Counted from the first letter of the stretch, positions 21,278-33,382 are shown. The stretch: DNA of 64,000 bases from Rotaria sordida (GCA_905250125.1 CAJNOL010000078.1:233463-297462), one strand, 5' to 3'. Numbers and translations: made by a program. Notes: generated by a model from the sequence alone, not told the origin.

Positions 21278-23943
21278 TTAACTTTGCCCGAACCAATTTC
21301 TTCCTATTGAACTATTAATAACTTGAGGTCGTTTTAATGCAAATGATGTTGTTGATCGTGTATTAGCTGGTTCAATAGGTTTAAATGCTGAAATATTTAT
21401 ATCAATTGGAGTTGTTCGTGGCGGAAGAAGATGATGTAAAAATGGTAATGAATGATGATATGATATCGTTGATAGTTCACCTTTTGATTGGTGTTCTTGT
21501 TGTTGATATAATGTAAAATCTGTATTTAAATTCTGATGATTTTCAAATGAAAATGATGAAGGAAAAAAATTAAAATCATCATTATCACCAGTTGCAACTG
21601 TTCGTAAAAGATTTACAGGTTCAAATAAAGATTGAGCAAATGGCGATCGAGTATCTAAATAAAAACAGAACAGCTGTTAGCGTAACCCTCGAAACTCGTC
21701 GTCTGTCATGCTCTGTAACATTTCGATAGTTGTATCTGTCATCGACTGTAGACGATGCAAATTTCTATCCTATATGCTTCAACACTTCTTCTAAATTGCG
21801 TTTCGGGACTTAGAAAAAAGAAATGATATTTCAATGAAATAAAAAAAAATACCATTTTGTATTTGTTGTGAGATACGATTAAAAGGTGTTGAATGTCGAT
21901 CTATAAAAACCAAAAAAAGAAAATTACAATTTCATTAAAAAAAACTATGTTAGACTTCGATCAAGATTATTAAATGATGTTGGTGGTAGTGGTTCACGAA
22001 TTGGTTGAAAATCTAAATTAATTCAATATTAAATATACTCTTTTTAAACAAACAAAAAAAAATAGTCGACGACAAAAGTTTCGCCCGCCTTGAAATGAAT
22101 TTTTTTGTATTATTTTTGGCGTATGAAAATAGAATGCAATACATATATATAGAGAGGAGTTCGAGACATTTACACAGCACATAGTAGTTTTATAAATATT
22201 TATTTCTTCTTTGAGCAAAGTAAAAATATATGAATGCATCCATTTTTGGATAACTTGTTCGAAGTTGAGATGGGTTTTATGATATGAGACCAAAATTTCG
22301 AACTGACGGATTTCTAGTGAATGAATTACAATTCGAAATTTCGTGCTCAGTGTTCTTGATATTGCTCGTTGATGGAGCATAGCCAAAGCTCTCCCCTCTG
22401 AGTGGTCAAAAGTTATAAACTCGACCTCACTTCACATGAGCTATCTCATTTCTCAATAGGTCATCCAAAAATGGATGTATTCACATATTTTTACTTTGCT
22501 CAATGAAGAAGCAAACATTTATAAAACTACTATGTGCTGCGTAAATATCTCGAACTCCTCAATATATATATGTGTATTGCATTCTATTTTCATACGTCAA
22601 AAATAATATAAAAAATTTATTTCAAGACGGGTGAAACTTTTGTCGTCGACTAAAAGAAGATTTTATTTACATTTTTCTCGATTATTAATTGGTTCTCTAG
22701 TAGTTGTACTTATAGGTGATGATGGTAAATCATTTGATTCATGTGAAATTACATTATTTAATGGTGGTTGTGCTGTTGATAAAGCAGATGAATCATTTGT
22801 TGTTGTTGAATAAGATTTTGTATCATTTTCATTTTCATCATCTTGTTCAACAATACATTCATAAATACGTTGTGCAAGTGATTCTTCAATTTCTAAATGA
22901 ATATCAACACTTGATTTATCACTCATTTCAATTGATATTTCTTGTAAAAGATCATTAATTATTGGCCAATATTCATCAGATAAATTTATTGTTGGAGGAT
23001 CAAGAAGAAGTGTAGTATCAGTTTCATTATTTATAGTTGATGTTGGTTCAATTGATGGTGACGGAAGGGAATTTTGTTCGATTGGATATATTAAATTTGA
23101 AATAGATTCTAATAGACAAAAAAAAACGCTTCTTTTTTTTTTCTTTTTCATATTTATGATTAAATTAAATTACCAGATCGTGTAGATTTATCTATTGTAG
23201 GTGGTAACATCGGTAATGGTGATCGAATAGGTTTAGGTGATGATGATGATGGTGGTGGTACTATTACTGTTTGAGTTGATTGTCGTCGATGTTGTGAAGA
23301 TGAATGAAAAAGTTCATTTAATGAAAGACGTGGTACTTGTAATGATTTCTTTGGAGATGAATGATGATGATGATGATGATGATGATGTTCTTCTCTATTG
23401 TGATCAGATAAAGCAAGACATGTACAATGATTTTCTTGATTAGTTCGAATTTGTTTTGTAGTTGATGGTTCATGAAATTCAAAACGAGGTCGTCCATCTT
23501 AAAAGTAAAAAAAGTAAGACAATTTCTAAATAATGAAATGATTAAATTCTCTTTTCTTTTGTTTTGTTTTTAAACTGACCACGTTTTTGTACATTTATTA
23601 TTGTATCTCGATTTTTATGTTGACGTTGAAAACGTTTCATAAATCGACTTGTATGTGATGTACGTTGTTTCGATATATCACCTGATGGTTTTCGTCCATT
23701 CGAATATTTTCGTTTGATTATAATTGTTTGATTATTATTATTATTATTATTTAATTTTGACGTATAAGTATCTTGTTGTTGTCGATGTGTATGTGTAATT
23801 TGTATTGTTGAATTAATTGGACGTGATAATTGTTGATAATTATTCGATTTAATTACTGATTTATGTTGTTCTTCAAGATAACGTTTAAATAATGTCGAAT
23901 TAGCTCGATCAACACTTGGTAAAGATGATCGTGAACTATCCAT
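21278..23943 (-). CDS. Uncharacterised 535-aa disordered protein
   Basis: Six exons on the minus strand (23580-23943, 23174-23497, 22671-23108, 21956-22012, 21853-21900, 21278-21654) join in frame with GT-AG introns to 535 aa. The protein is rich in Ser, Thr, Asn, Gln and Pro. It has a basic segment (RKYSNGRKPSG, RFMKRFQRQHKNR) near residues 80-120, eight consecutive His in exon 2, a proline-rich run (VPPPSSSPKPIRSP), one more ordered acidic segment (YWPIINDLLQEISIEMSD, LAQRIYECIVEQ) in exon 3, and a C-terminus ending NWFGQS. I do not recognise a family. The ATG lies 1 nt after a TCATTTTAG acceptor-like site. The long third intron (22013-22670) is almost entirely a MITE. The consistent frame across six exons argues the gene is real. 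Confidence 0.7.
22065..22650. mobile_element. 586-bp MITE with ends GTCGACGAC, TA target duplication
   Basis: Flanked by TA at 22063-22064 and 22651-22652. Both ends start GTCGACGACAAAAGTTTC inward. The inverted arms are about 190 bp and still highly similar (for example TATGAAAATAGAATGCAATA and CACATAGTAGTTTTATAAAT in both). The interior has no transposase. TA duplications suggest mobilisation by a Tc1/mariner-superfamily transposase. Confidence 0.8.
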
Positions 23944-25216
23944 TCTAAAATGATAATTATTTATTTTTGTTTTTTTTTCATATTTTGAAATATCAAACGG
24001 ACTGCCTAAGGAAAGCTATTATTGCAATCATTATGAACTAACTACCAAAACCTACGATTGATTATGTCATACTAGAGTAAACTCTTATTTCAACAAATAT
24101 AAAGAAAGGTATTCTTCTTGATGAATTTCTTGCTATAGACATGCACTTGAGTATTTGCATGAAAAAGAAAGTAATGCATGCGTTGAATTTATGAAAATCA
24201 TACGAATGAGTATAGTTCGAAACGATCAATTGGAATGAAATAACTACAGCTTTTTTTTTCATTGAAGATGAAATAATAAAATTTTAGCTTTTCAAGACAT
24301 TTGAATCCAGTTAATTGTGTAAATTCTCTTTTAGTTCTACTGTATACAGTCATTTTGAGCATAGAGCTGGTTGTCGCTATAACAAATGGCGAGATTCAAT
24401 GGAATATTATTATCGTTGGCTCACAATAACGATGGACTAATAAATGTTGGTATGCGATGCTTGTAATAGTTTCAGACATTAGAAAAAAACCTTCTCAGTG
24501 CAGACTCTTTGGAGCTGATATGCGGAACTCACATGTGGTCTTTAGAGTCTTTATATTAATACAAAATATGTCAAACGAAATGTCTCTAGTGTACTATAGT
24601 TGTTTTAACCAGGATGTCGAATAGAAATTTTTCCTTTTTTTTTTTACTGGGACTCTAATTCGCTCGATATTTTTATTTTTCGTATTGTTATTGTTAATTT
24701 AACATTTTTATTCTAACTATTGATTTCACTTGTAAATAATCCTGTTGCACATATCTATTATATCTACAGAAGATTTCAATACATTATTATATATATTGAT
24801 AAACTCAAACACTGATATTGAATACTTTTCACAGTTATAACTTGATCATATAACACCTGTAGCAAATCAATGCATGATTATCCATCATCCTTGACACGCT
24901 AAGATCTGTGATAGGAGGGAAGGAGGATAGACGAGGCTGTCTCTTCTATCTCTGATACTTTTAAGTATTTCACATACATGAAGAAAACAGTTTGACTACA
25001 GTCATTACAGTATATATGAAATATCTTCTAGTAATTCTCATTAATAATATTTAAGTTTCGGGATTTTCTAACAAAAAAATATTTTTTCCATATTTTTGAT
25101 TTTGCTAATAAAAGACAAAATAGAATTTAAATATACAGACATCAATTAATTTTTGTTTTTTGTCAGATAACAAAAAAAAACAAACAAAAAGAACAAACAT
25201 AAGCAGAATAGAAATA
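23944..25216. other. Intergenic, 1.3 kb
   Basis: Sits between two minus-strand genes: downstream of the BAP18-like gene and upstream of the unknown gene. AT-rich with short ORFs only (for example 24062-24262), none recognisable. No repeat pair noticed. Confidence 0.55.
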
Positions 25217-25597
25217 TTAAACAGTCATAGGTACAGCTGTTTGATTATCATTCGATATTGATGTTTCTTCATTTTGTATTTGTTGTTCATTATTATTTTC
25301 AGTTAAATTTAAACTCATTAATCTTTCAACTTCTTGTGGTGCTGTAGCAGCTTCACGATTTGTATGTATACGTTGTGAAACAGCATCAAGATCCGATGAA
25401 AATCGACTAATTGCATCACGAAGACGTTTTAATTCTGTTGAATCAATTGGTGTTTTTTGTACTGTTGATGATGATGATGAACTTGATAAACGATTTGATA
25501 AATTTGGATCAACTAATTCCATTGTTAATTCAGCAATACGTTTAAATGAACTACCAGCTTCAAGAAGAATATCGGCTGCTTTTGATGACATCGACAT
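25217..25597 (-). CDS. BAP18 (C17orf49)-like chromatin complex subunit
   Basis: Single-exon ORF of 126 aa. An in-frame extension upstream of 25597 is low-complexity Phe/Leu and I reject it. The N-terminal motif SSKAADILLEAGSSFKRIAE followed by LTMEL aligns with BAP18 (IFSAAGAAFTKLGELTMQL). The segment LKRLRDAISRFSSDLDAVSQ aligns with the first helices of its SANT domain (MLRAAVKRFGDDLNHIS). In vertebrates BAP18 is a nuclear subunit linked to NURF/BPTF and MLL complexes. The protein here is shorter than the human protein (about 170 aa) and the last SANT helix is weak. The C-terminus is acidic and Asn/Gln-rich. Distance to the divergent PSMD7 start is 836 bp, mostly occupied by a MITE. Confidence 0.55.
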   Translation of the reverse strand: MSMSSKAADILLEAGSSFKRIAELTMELVDPNLSNRLSSSSSSSTVQKTPIDSTELKRLRDAISRFSSDLDAVSQRIHTNREAATAPQEVERLMSLNLTENNNEQQIQNEETSISNDNQTAVPMTV

Positions 25598-25802
25598 GAT
25601 GTAAAAATTCCAAAAAAAAAAGAAGAAAATTTTCAGAAATAAAATAAAAAAAGAAAAGAATTTTAATACAAAGATAAATATTCGTATTGGTATAAGATAT
25701 AATCCAATTGAAAAATTTAGCTGAATATTCGTCTGACATCTATCGATCTCTTTTTCTAAATAGAAATCAACAAATAGATGAATCAAATAAAAGCAACATA
25801 TA

Positions 25803-26373
25803 CAGGGTGTCCCAAAAGTAACGAGACAAGGAAAAAAATTTGAATATCTCCATTACGGCTCGACCAAATCGGCTCAATTTTTTTATCAAGGATAGAGGCA
25901 TCTGCACACTCCAAATCCATACGAACAAGGTGAATGAGAACCTTTGTTAAGTATCACTATTGACCGCAACAATAAAATTTTTACTTTATCACTAGTAAGA
26001 AAAAACCAATATACAGGCTAGTGCAAAAGTCACTTTATCGAAAAGAAAATTAAATATTTCCATTACGGCTCGAGCAACCGAGCTGATTTTTTTACCAAAA
26101 ATAGAGGCATGATTATACTTCAAATCCATACAGACAAGGTTAGTGAGGACCTTTTTTACGTATATTTTTTTCTTTTCCTGTCTGTGAAAAAGTAGAAATT
26201 TTCTTGATGAGGTCAATAGTGATATTTAACAAAGATTCTGATTCACCTTGTTCGTATGGGTTTGGAGTGTGCAGATGCCTCTATCCTTGATAAAAAAATT
26301 GAGCCCATTTGGTCGAGCCGTAATGGAGATATTCAAATTTTTTTCCTTGTCTCGTTACTTTTGGGACACCCTG
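25803..26373. mobile_element. 571-bp mariner-like MITE with three arms
   Basis: Flanked by TA (25801-25802 and 26374-26375). Both ends begin CAGGGTGTCCCAAAAGTAAC inward, and the inverted arms extend about 165 bp (25803 to about 25970; about 26208-26373). Between them, 26014-26165 is a diverged third arm in the same direction as the left one (CAGGCTAGTGCAAAAGTCAC, TTACGGCTCGAGC), also preceded by TA. This suggests a nested or composite insertion. No transposase is encoded. Confidence 0.8.
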
Positions 26374-26433
26374 TATATATATATATGAAGCCAGAGGTTT
26401 TTCTATTTTGATCTGTAAATTGTAGATTACTAA

Positions 26434-28657
26434 ATGTCTCCTCCAGCAGCAACAACAACAACATCGAATAAATCGATCGGTGATGGACAAATTCCTAATG
26501 AAAATAATTTATCAACAGATAAAAATCAATCTATAACAATATCTCCATTAAATAAAATTGAAAAAGTTGTTGTTCATCCACTTGTATTATTAAGTGTTGT
26601 TGATCATTTTAATCGTATGGGAAAAATAGGAAATTCACAACGTGTTGTTGGAGTTTTACTTGGTTCATTAACAAATAAAATTCTTGATATTTCAAATAGT
26701 TTTGCTTGTAAGAAAGAAATTTTAATTTCATATTTTTTTTATTTAAAAACAAAAATTCTTTTGTTTTTCTTTTAGTACCATTTGATGAAGAAGATAAAGA
26801 AAAAGAGGTTTGGTTTCTTGATCATGAATATCTTGAAATTATGTATACAATGTTTAGAAAAGTTAATGGTAAAATAAAACAAAAAAAGAAAAAAACTTTA
26901 TTTTAATTGAAATTTTTTAGCTCGTGAACGTATTGTTGGTTGGTATCATACAGGTCCAAAATTACATCGTAATGATATATCAATTAATGAATTAGTTCGA
27001 GAATATCAACCTGATTCAGTTCTTGTTATTGTTGATGCTAAACCAAAAGATTTAGGTTTACCAACGGAAGCTTATATTGCTGTAGAAGAAATTCATGATG
27101 TAAAAAACATTTTTTTTCTGTTTTTTTTAACAGACTAAAATATTATATTTCTTTTATTTAATTAAGGATGGAAGTCCAGCTTCAAAAACATTCGAACATT
27201 TACCATCAGAAATTGGTGCTGAAGAAGCTGAAGAAGTTGGAGTTGAACATCTTCTACGGTAGGTTAAGTCAAATGAATTATCATTAAAACATAGCGTCAG
27301 TTAGAAAATATTCATCTCGAGACTCTTGTAAAAACACGTGATCACCCAAAAAAAACGAACAGTACAAACTTTCGGAGTAAAACTTTTTTTTCGCTGACTT
27401 CGAAAAAATTTCCTCTTGAAAATTAACGACAGCTTACATATTACAATATATTATGCAATTCAAGATTAGTATACTCACATGAATCATATCTGATTTGAGA
27501 ACATTGTGAGTGAATAAATAGATATGTTAGATAGAAAAATTAAAATTGATTAAATTTTTGAATATCTCTTCTGTATATCCAAGATCTTGTCAAGAGAAGA
27601 AGGCAATTTTGTTGAATTAGTATCATAAAACAAATACACCCGAAATTTGAAATGATGTTACCGAGCAATAAAATAATCGCTATCATCAAATAAAAGTCAA
27701 AACGATATTCAAACAGTTACTTCATATGAAACTATATGCTGATCTAGACATTCTGTTGAATAAGTGATCCAAAAAGAAAATCAGAAAATATTGTGAGCTG
27801 GCTACTCTCATTTTAAAAACTGATAAAACCAACAGTGGAAGTTTTTTGGCCGGTCATGACTATCAATAGCTGCTCTCGTATGATTTTCAAGAACTCTTCG
27901 TTTCGCAAAATAATTTTACATAAATTTATTATTGATCAACTCATTTCAATGAATTTATAGTCAAAGATCTGAATAATAATACAATGAATTGAATCTTTAA
28001 ATGAGACAAAATGTTACGTACGATATCGAAGTGTGATTAGATCATACAAAATTAATTTCGATAGGTATTTTCACAAATAGACATCTAACAATAAGATATT
28101 CCAATTGAATTCTTTTCGCTCAATCGTGAAACTAGATAAAATATTAGAAAAAAAAAACAAATACAGTTTTTCTTTTTAAAATAATTTTGCTATCAATATT
28201 TAATTTTAGTGATATTCGTAATGCTACTGTTGGTACACTTAGTCAACGTATAACAAATCAATTAATGGGTCTTAAAGGTTTAACAAAAAGTTTATATGAT
28301 ATACGTGCTTATCTTGATAAATTATTAACAAATAAATTACCATTAAATCATCAAATTTTATCACATATACAAGATATATTTAATTTATTACCAGATGTAA
28401 CACAACAAGATTTAATAAAATCAATTTATGTTAAAACAAATGATGAAATGTTACTTGTTTATTTATCATCATTAATTCGTTCAATAATAGCATTACATAA
28501 TTTAATTATGAATAAAATTCAAAATTCTGATGCTGAAAAAGCTGATAATACAACAACAAATATAAATTCAACAACAACAACAACAACACCAAATGTTGAT
28601 AAAAAAACAGAAAAAGGAAGTGGTGATAAATCAACAACTGGTAACAATTCTAGTTAA
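26434..28657 (+). CDS. PSMD7: 26S proteasome regulatory subunit Rpn8
   Basis: Five exons (26434-26707, 26776-26868, 26921-27099, 27167-27258, 28210-28657) join to 361 aa. After an N-terminal extension of about 45 residues (Ser/Thr/Asn-rich), the MPN domain matches human PSMD7 almost residue for residue ([55 protein letters not shown]). The C-terminal helical region ([25 protein letters not shown]-like LSSLIRS) follows. As in the family, the JAMM zinc ligands are absent, so it is the inactive partner of Rpn11 in the proteasome lid. The C-tail is Thr/Asn/Lys-rich. Intron 4 is 951 bp while the others are 50-70 bp. The first codon is 9 nt downstream of a TTGTAG acceptor-like site and 60 bp from a MITE. 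Confidence 0.95.
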
Positions 28658-28739
28658 AAAAAAAACAACAACATTTATTATTATTATTTTTTTTCTTGTT
28701 GTTCTTTTATGTTTGTCCATTTTTTTTTTTTTTGATTTC

Positions 28740-28745
28740 AATAAA
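28740..28745 (+). terminator. Candidate poly(A) signal of PSMD7
   Basis: AATAAA 83 nt after the PSMD7 stop, in an AT-rich 3' flank and before the SMPD2 start at 28897. Confidence 0.45.
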
Positions 28746-28896
28746 TCGAGCTCAAAAGAGTCATAAAGTACATATTTGAAGGTTATGTAATTTACGAGCA
28801 TAATAAGAAAAATCAGTCAACCATAAAAAAAATCTGTTTGTTTCGTTTTTCATATTTTAGAAAAAAAAAAGAAGCCAACAAGAAAGAATACTAAAT

Positions 28897-31800
28897 ATGC
28901 AACTACGTATTCTTACACTTAATATTTGGGGTGTTCATTATGTTTCGAAATTGATTCATCAACGTATTCAAGCATTAATTGAACATTTAATAAATCCTGA
29001 TACGAATTATGATATTGTTGGATTACAAGAAGTAAAAAAAGAATCTGAAATTAAGAAATTGAATTTATTTTTCTTATTATATATAGGTTTGGAGTAAAGT
29101 AGATTATATTTATTTACGTGATCAATTAAAATCTATATATCCATATAGTTATTATTTTTTAAGTGGTCTTGTTGGTTCAGGATGTTGTCTTTTTTCAAAA
29201 TATCCAATTATTGGTGCTTATGAACATCGTTATACATTAAATGGTATGTACAGTTCTAGATAAAAGTATCTCCCTCTTGCCAAAAAGTACTACTGTTGTT
29301 TATAATATTGAACTAATATTTTGAGAATATGCGTGCGGTAATAAATTCTGATCGCAAGGATTAACTTGTTCTTCATTGATTCACATGTACTGAAGTTATG
29401 GCTCAGATATCAATCATCCTCTTGTGATCATCAGATCTTAGTCATGTTAGCACAAATATTTTCGTCAAAATTTTTCATTCGAAAGATCACTATCGGAACT
29501 ATGTCTCGTCTGAATTTCGTTAGAAATCATTTTAAAATAACTGAAATATTGTCTTCTTTAGCGCTATGACATGGCATTACTATTTCAAGGCATGTTAATT
29601 ACCAAGCTGTTGACTATGCGCCATAAGCTTTGATAATATATGAGATTGCCTTTACCACTAAAAAAACAAACAGTAACAGTTTGTGAAATAACAAATGGAA
29701 ACCTTTTGAGTGCATATTTCCGGTGAATATGCTTTTTCACAAGGAAAAACAAAGTGTGAATCATAACTTCAATACCTATGAATCGATGGAGGGCAGGTTA
29801 GTCCTTTGCGAAGAGTGTTTATTGTTGCATGCACTCAAAATATCAGTACACCTATTCCCTCTTTGGAATATCATAAAATATATAAAGACATATTGAGTAT
29901 GCTATTTTCTTGTTCTTTTTTTCATTCGAAGCTATTAATTAAAATTTAAGTGTATTTTGATATCTTATAGCTTTATTCATTTTTTTGTTTAATTTTAGAT
30001 CGTGAAAGATGATCATCTCACGATTTCCTTTTTCTAAAAAAAGAAAGAAAGATCACAGGAAATAATCTATACTGCAATTATCTTTTGAATTATTTCGAAA
30101 AAGTGACATCGTTTATATTGAATTATCTATTATTGATTAAATTTCGTTTCCTATATGTATATATATATATATGTCAAGAGTGTATTGCAATTATGCTTAA
30201 TAAATTTTCTAGTCAATCCATTATTAATCGAAAATTCAAATAGCTTTTAATGACCAACGAGAAAAACAAATCTCATCTCCTAGACGATCACTTTATTAAA
30301 ATAAGAGAACAAAATATTTGGTCAGTAAATTAAATCAAAGGATTAAATTGTGTGATTCACTTTCTTTTTCTTCTTTTCTTGTATCATACAGTGCAGATGT
30401 TATGTACGACATAGATATAGATATTATTTTGTTTCTACTCTTTCCTCCGACTTCAACTTAGAGCCCACGAGTAAGAAAGATGGACGTGATACAAGTTGCT
30501 CGATATGAAAGTGATGCATCATATGAAGAGATGATGGAAGGAAATGACGAAATCAATGAAAATGCAAGGCTTCGCCAAAAAAAGAAATCCAAACGCTGGG
30601 CAGATGAAATAGAAGCATCAATTGGAAATAAATGGTCAAGATATTCTACGAATTATACAGAAAATTGAAGAACAGTTTCTTACAGATGCAACTATTGTAT
30701 TGCATCGTGGTTGACTGTTTTTGAATTCTAAGCATGTACAACAAAGAAAACTGAGAACTTAGAATTCGAAAATAGTTAATCATGATGCAGCACACTAGGT
30801 GCGATAAAGCCAAGCATTGTGGACCTTAATATAGAGCAAGTATTTGAGAGTGTGGGTGTGAATAAAATGAAAACTTATTCAAACCCATATCTATATCCTG
30901 TTTTATACCAATAAAAAAATTCTGCTTTTAAAATCTATATTTGTAATTAGACAAATTTGAATAATTTACTGCTGATTATATATAATAAACTGATCACTTT
31001 GTAATTAAATGCTGATAATTCAAGTACTGATAATTTAAATTATAGCTTTAAAATAATATACAATCTCGATGAATTTGGTTTTTTTTATATTTCAAAATTT
31101 ATTTTAGGTTTTCCACATAAAATTCAACATGGTGATTGGTTTTGTGGTAAATTAATTGGTCTATGTAAAATTCTTGTTAATGGATATGTTATTAATGTAT
31201 ACAATACACATTTACATGCTAATTATCATCATGTTATACCAAAAGATATTTATTTAGGACATCGAATATGTCAAGCATATGAATTAATACAATTTATTGA
31301 AAGTACATCATCCGCTGATACAACTCATTTAACAATACTTTTAGGTGATCTTAATTTAACAAATGATGATTTAGGTTTTAAACTTATTAACGGTATTCTT
31401 CAATTAAATGATTCATTTCTTCAACGTATTAATAAAGTAAATAAAGAAAAAAAAAATTTTATATAAATATAAATATTTATTTTCTAGGATATTTTTGATC
31501 CAACTGTTGGTAACGATGGTCAAACATGTGATTTACTTGATAATCCATATATTCATCCACATCCATATCAAGGTCAAGGTGAACGTATTGATTATATTCT
31601 TTATCGAGCACGAAATGGTTAGTTATGATTTTTCAATTCTAAATGCAGTGCGAAATACATCAATTATGTAATCAGTCGCGTACGCGTTCGGTCTTCATAC
31701 TTTGCGTGCTTTTCTGCTGTAACAAAATCTGTACTTCGTGTCACGACGGTTGAGTTGCTAGAAAATTGTTCGAACTTTATTATAGACAGATCGAAGTCTA

Positions 31801-33382
31801 GAGATAATACAAACATTCTTCAATCTTCAGTAAGTTTCACAAAACGGCGATTTGGCCTTCATCTTTTACTTGAGATAATCAAAAGTGGTGAGCTAATCTC
31901 TAGCCAACTGTTGTAAGCAGGAGCTATAGTGAAAACCTTCGACAGGACACGATCGACTCTATGTGAAACTGTTTACCATTCTCATGTTCATTCAAACTCT
32001 ATGGCCGAAATTTGAGATCATTTCGCACCAAATTTATACAGTGCTTGGCGAGTTTTCGTTTTTACTTCATAGACGTGCGCTTCTAAAGTTATTGTTTTCG
32101 GTCGCGATGATCTTGAAAATGCAAAGACCGAATCTATACCATTCGTTTTCCAGTAGCATAAAACTTGAAACTTGAATTCAATTGAGGTCCTATAACGCTA
32201 CAAATATTCCGAAATGCTACAGGTATTATCTGGAATGCTACAGATGTTATCTGGAGTGCTACAGGTACTACCTGGAATCATACAGGTATTATCTGGAACG
32301 ATACAGGAAGCACCTGAGATGTTTGAGTGATAACGGCAAGGTAACATGTGTAAGCGAACGGGTTGCATGGTTAAATAACTTCGGAAAAGATATAGCTAAC
32401 ATGGCCCAAACACGACACACTTCGATTGCTATGTACACGGAGATGCGTATGGGTCGTGGCTCTTTGAAGGCCACTTCACCTTTATAGAATTATTGAATAG
32501 TTGAATTTAACTTTCAGGTTTAATATGTATGCTAAACGTTGAAACTTGAAACTTCAATTGAATTCAAGTTTCAAGTTTAGCATATATGTTGTTTTCCAAT
32601 CTTTAACATAACGTTACATTTTCTTAGGTAAAGTTACCCGAGAAAAAAACAAATTTTTGTCTACTTTATTGTTTTTCAAGTTTCGACTGTATGAAAATGG
32701 TAACAACAACAAATCTTGGTTCATACTTGTTTTTACTCATATCTAAGACAACTATGAATACAACTGATAATAAATAATGAATCAGAGTAATTTATGAGAT
32801 ATCGATTTTTTCCACAATCGAGATTCATAGTTTCGCATTGCATTTCTCGGTTGAGAAAAAACTCGAATGTTATCTAATTCTATTTTATTTTTTGAAATTC
32901 TAGATAATGTTAAATGTATTGAAGCTTATCCAACATTACATAAAGTTCCAAATAATCCTAATGGACTTTATTATTCGGATCATTTAGCTGTTTATGCTTT
33001 ATTTGAAATAGATGAAAACATTCCAGAAAAAAAGCCAATACCACTTGATGATATTGATATAATGGATGATGAAACACGAAATAATCTTCGTTCAGCTTGT
33101 ATTATTGTTGAAGAATCAATTCAACGTATACAACGTGATCGAATATTTTTTGCTCTTGGAGTATTTATACTTATTTTTATATTATTTTCATTTAATAATA
33201 ATTCATTATTAAATGGTTATTTATTAACAATATTTATTATTTTAAAAAATCTTTTTTGTCTTATTGGTATATCAATTTCTATTTGGTTTATAGGTTTAGG
33301 TAAACCTGTTGAACGTAATGGGTTAAGTTCGATACTAAATGCCATGCATCTACGTTTACGTGTATCGCAATTTTTTCATTAA
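28897..33382 (+). CDS. SMPD2: Neutral sphingomyelinase (nSMase1 type)
   Basis: Five exons (28897-29031, 29087-29243, 31108-31436, 31488-31617, 32904-33382) give 409 aa, close to the 423 aa of human SMPD2. An exonuclease-endonuclease-phosphatase fold runs from RILTLNIWGV. The catalytic signatures are present: Mg-binding Glu in GLQEVW, NTHLHA, the GDLN motif, RIDYIL and the terminal SDH. Two membrane segments lie near the C-terminus (FFALGVFILIFILFSF and FCLIGISISIWFIGL), as in the family. The enzyme hydrolyses sphingomyelin to ceramide and phosphocholine at ER/nuclear membranes. Introns 2 (1.86 kb) and 4 (1.29 kb) are very long and contain repeats. PSMD7 ends 239 bp upstream and the ABCB9-like gene starts 67 bp downstream on the same strand. 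Confidence 0.92.
30701..30789. repeat. Small foldback in SMPD2 intron 2
   Basis: Left arm TGCATCGTGGTTGACTGTTT then TTGAATTCTAAG. The right arm is its near-exact inverse ending CATGATGCA. Total 89 bp with a loop of about 20 bp. Confidence 0.65.
32161..32578. mobile_element. 418-bp element with perfect 25-bp TIRs, in SMPD2 intron 4
   Basis: Bases 32161-32185 (starting AAACTTGAAACTTGAATTC) are the exact reverse complement of 32554-32578. The element is flanked by AGCATA directly before (32155-32160) and directly after (32579-32584). Extending outward this could be an 8-bp duplication with one mismatch (GTAGCATA/TTAGCATA). The inside holds a 21-bp minisatellite and no transposase. Confidence 0.8.
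32211..32317. repeat. 21-bp minisatellite
   Basis: About five units of the type ATGCTACAGGTATTATCTGG, diverged from each other at 1-5 positions, located inside the TIR element at 32161-32578. One frame reads (YRYYLEC)n, but this is a by-product of the 21-base period within an intron. Confidence 0.85.

Noticed and set aside
22018..22386. 122-codon minus-strand ORF
   Set aside because: Runs through the arm of the GTCGACGAC-ended MITE; no transposase motifs.
23355..23390. ATGATG repeats as CRISPR-like array
   Set aside because: A trinucleotide repeat encoding His in exon 2 of the minus-strand gene; no spacer structure exists.
26281..26490. Minus-strand ORF with a Cys run
   Set aside because: Spans the MITE arm and the antisense of the Thr-rich PSMD7 N-terminus; no independent support.
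32182..32487. 101-codon ORF with YRYYLEC repeats
   Set aside because: Lies inside an intron of SMPD2 and is generated by the 21-bp minisatellite; no start context or conservation.
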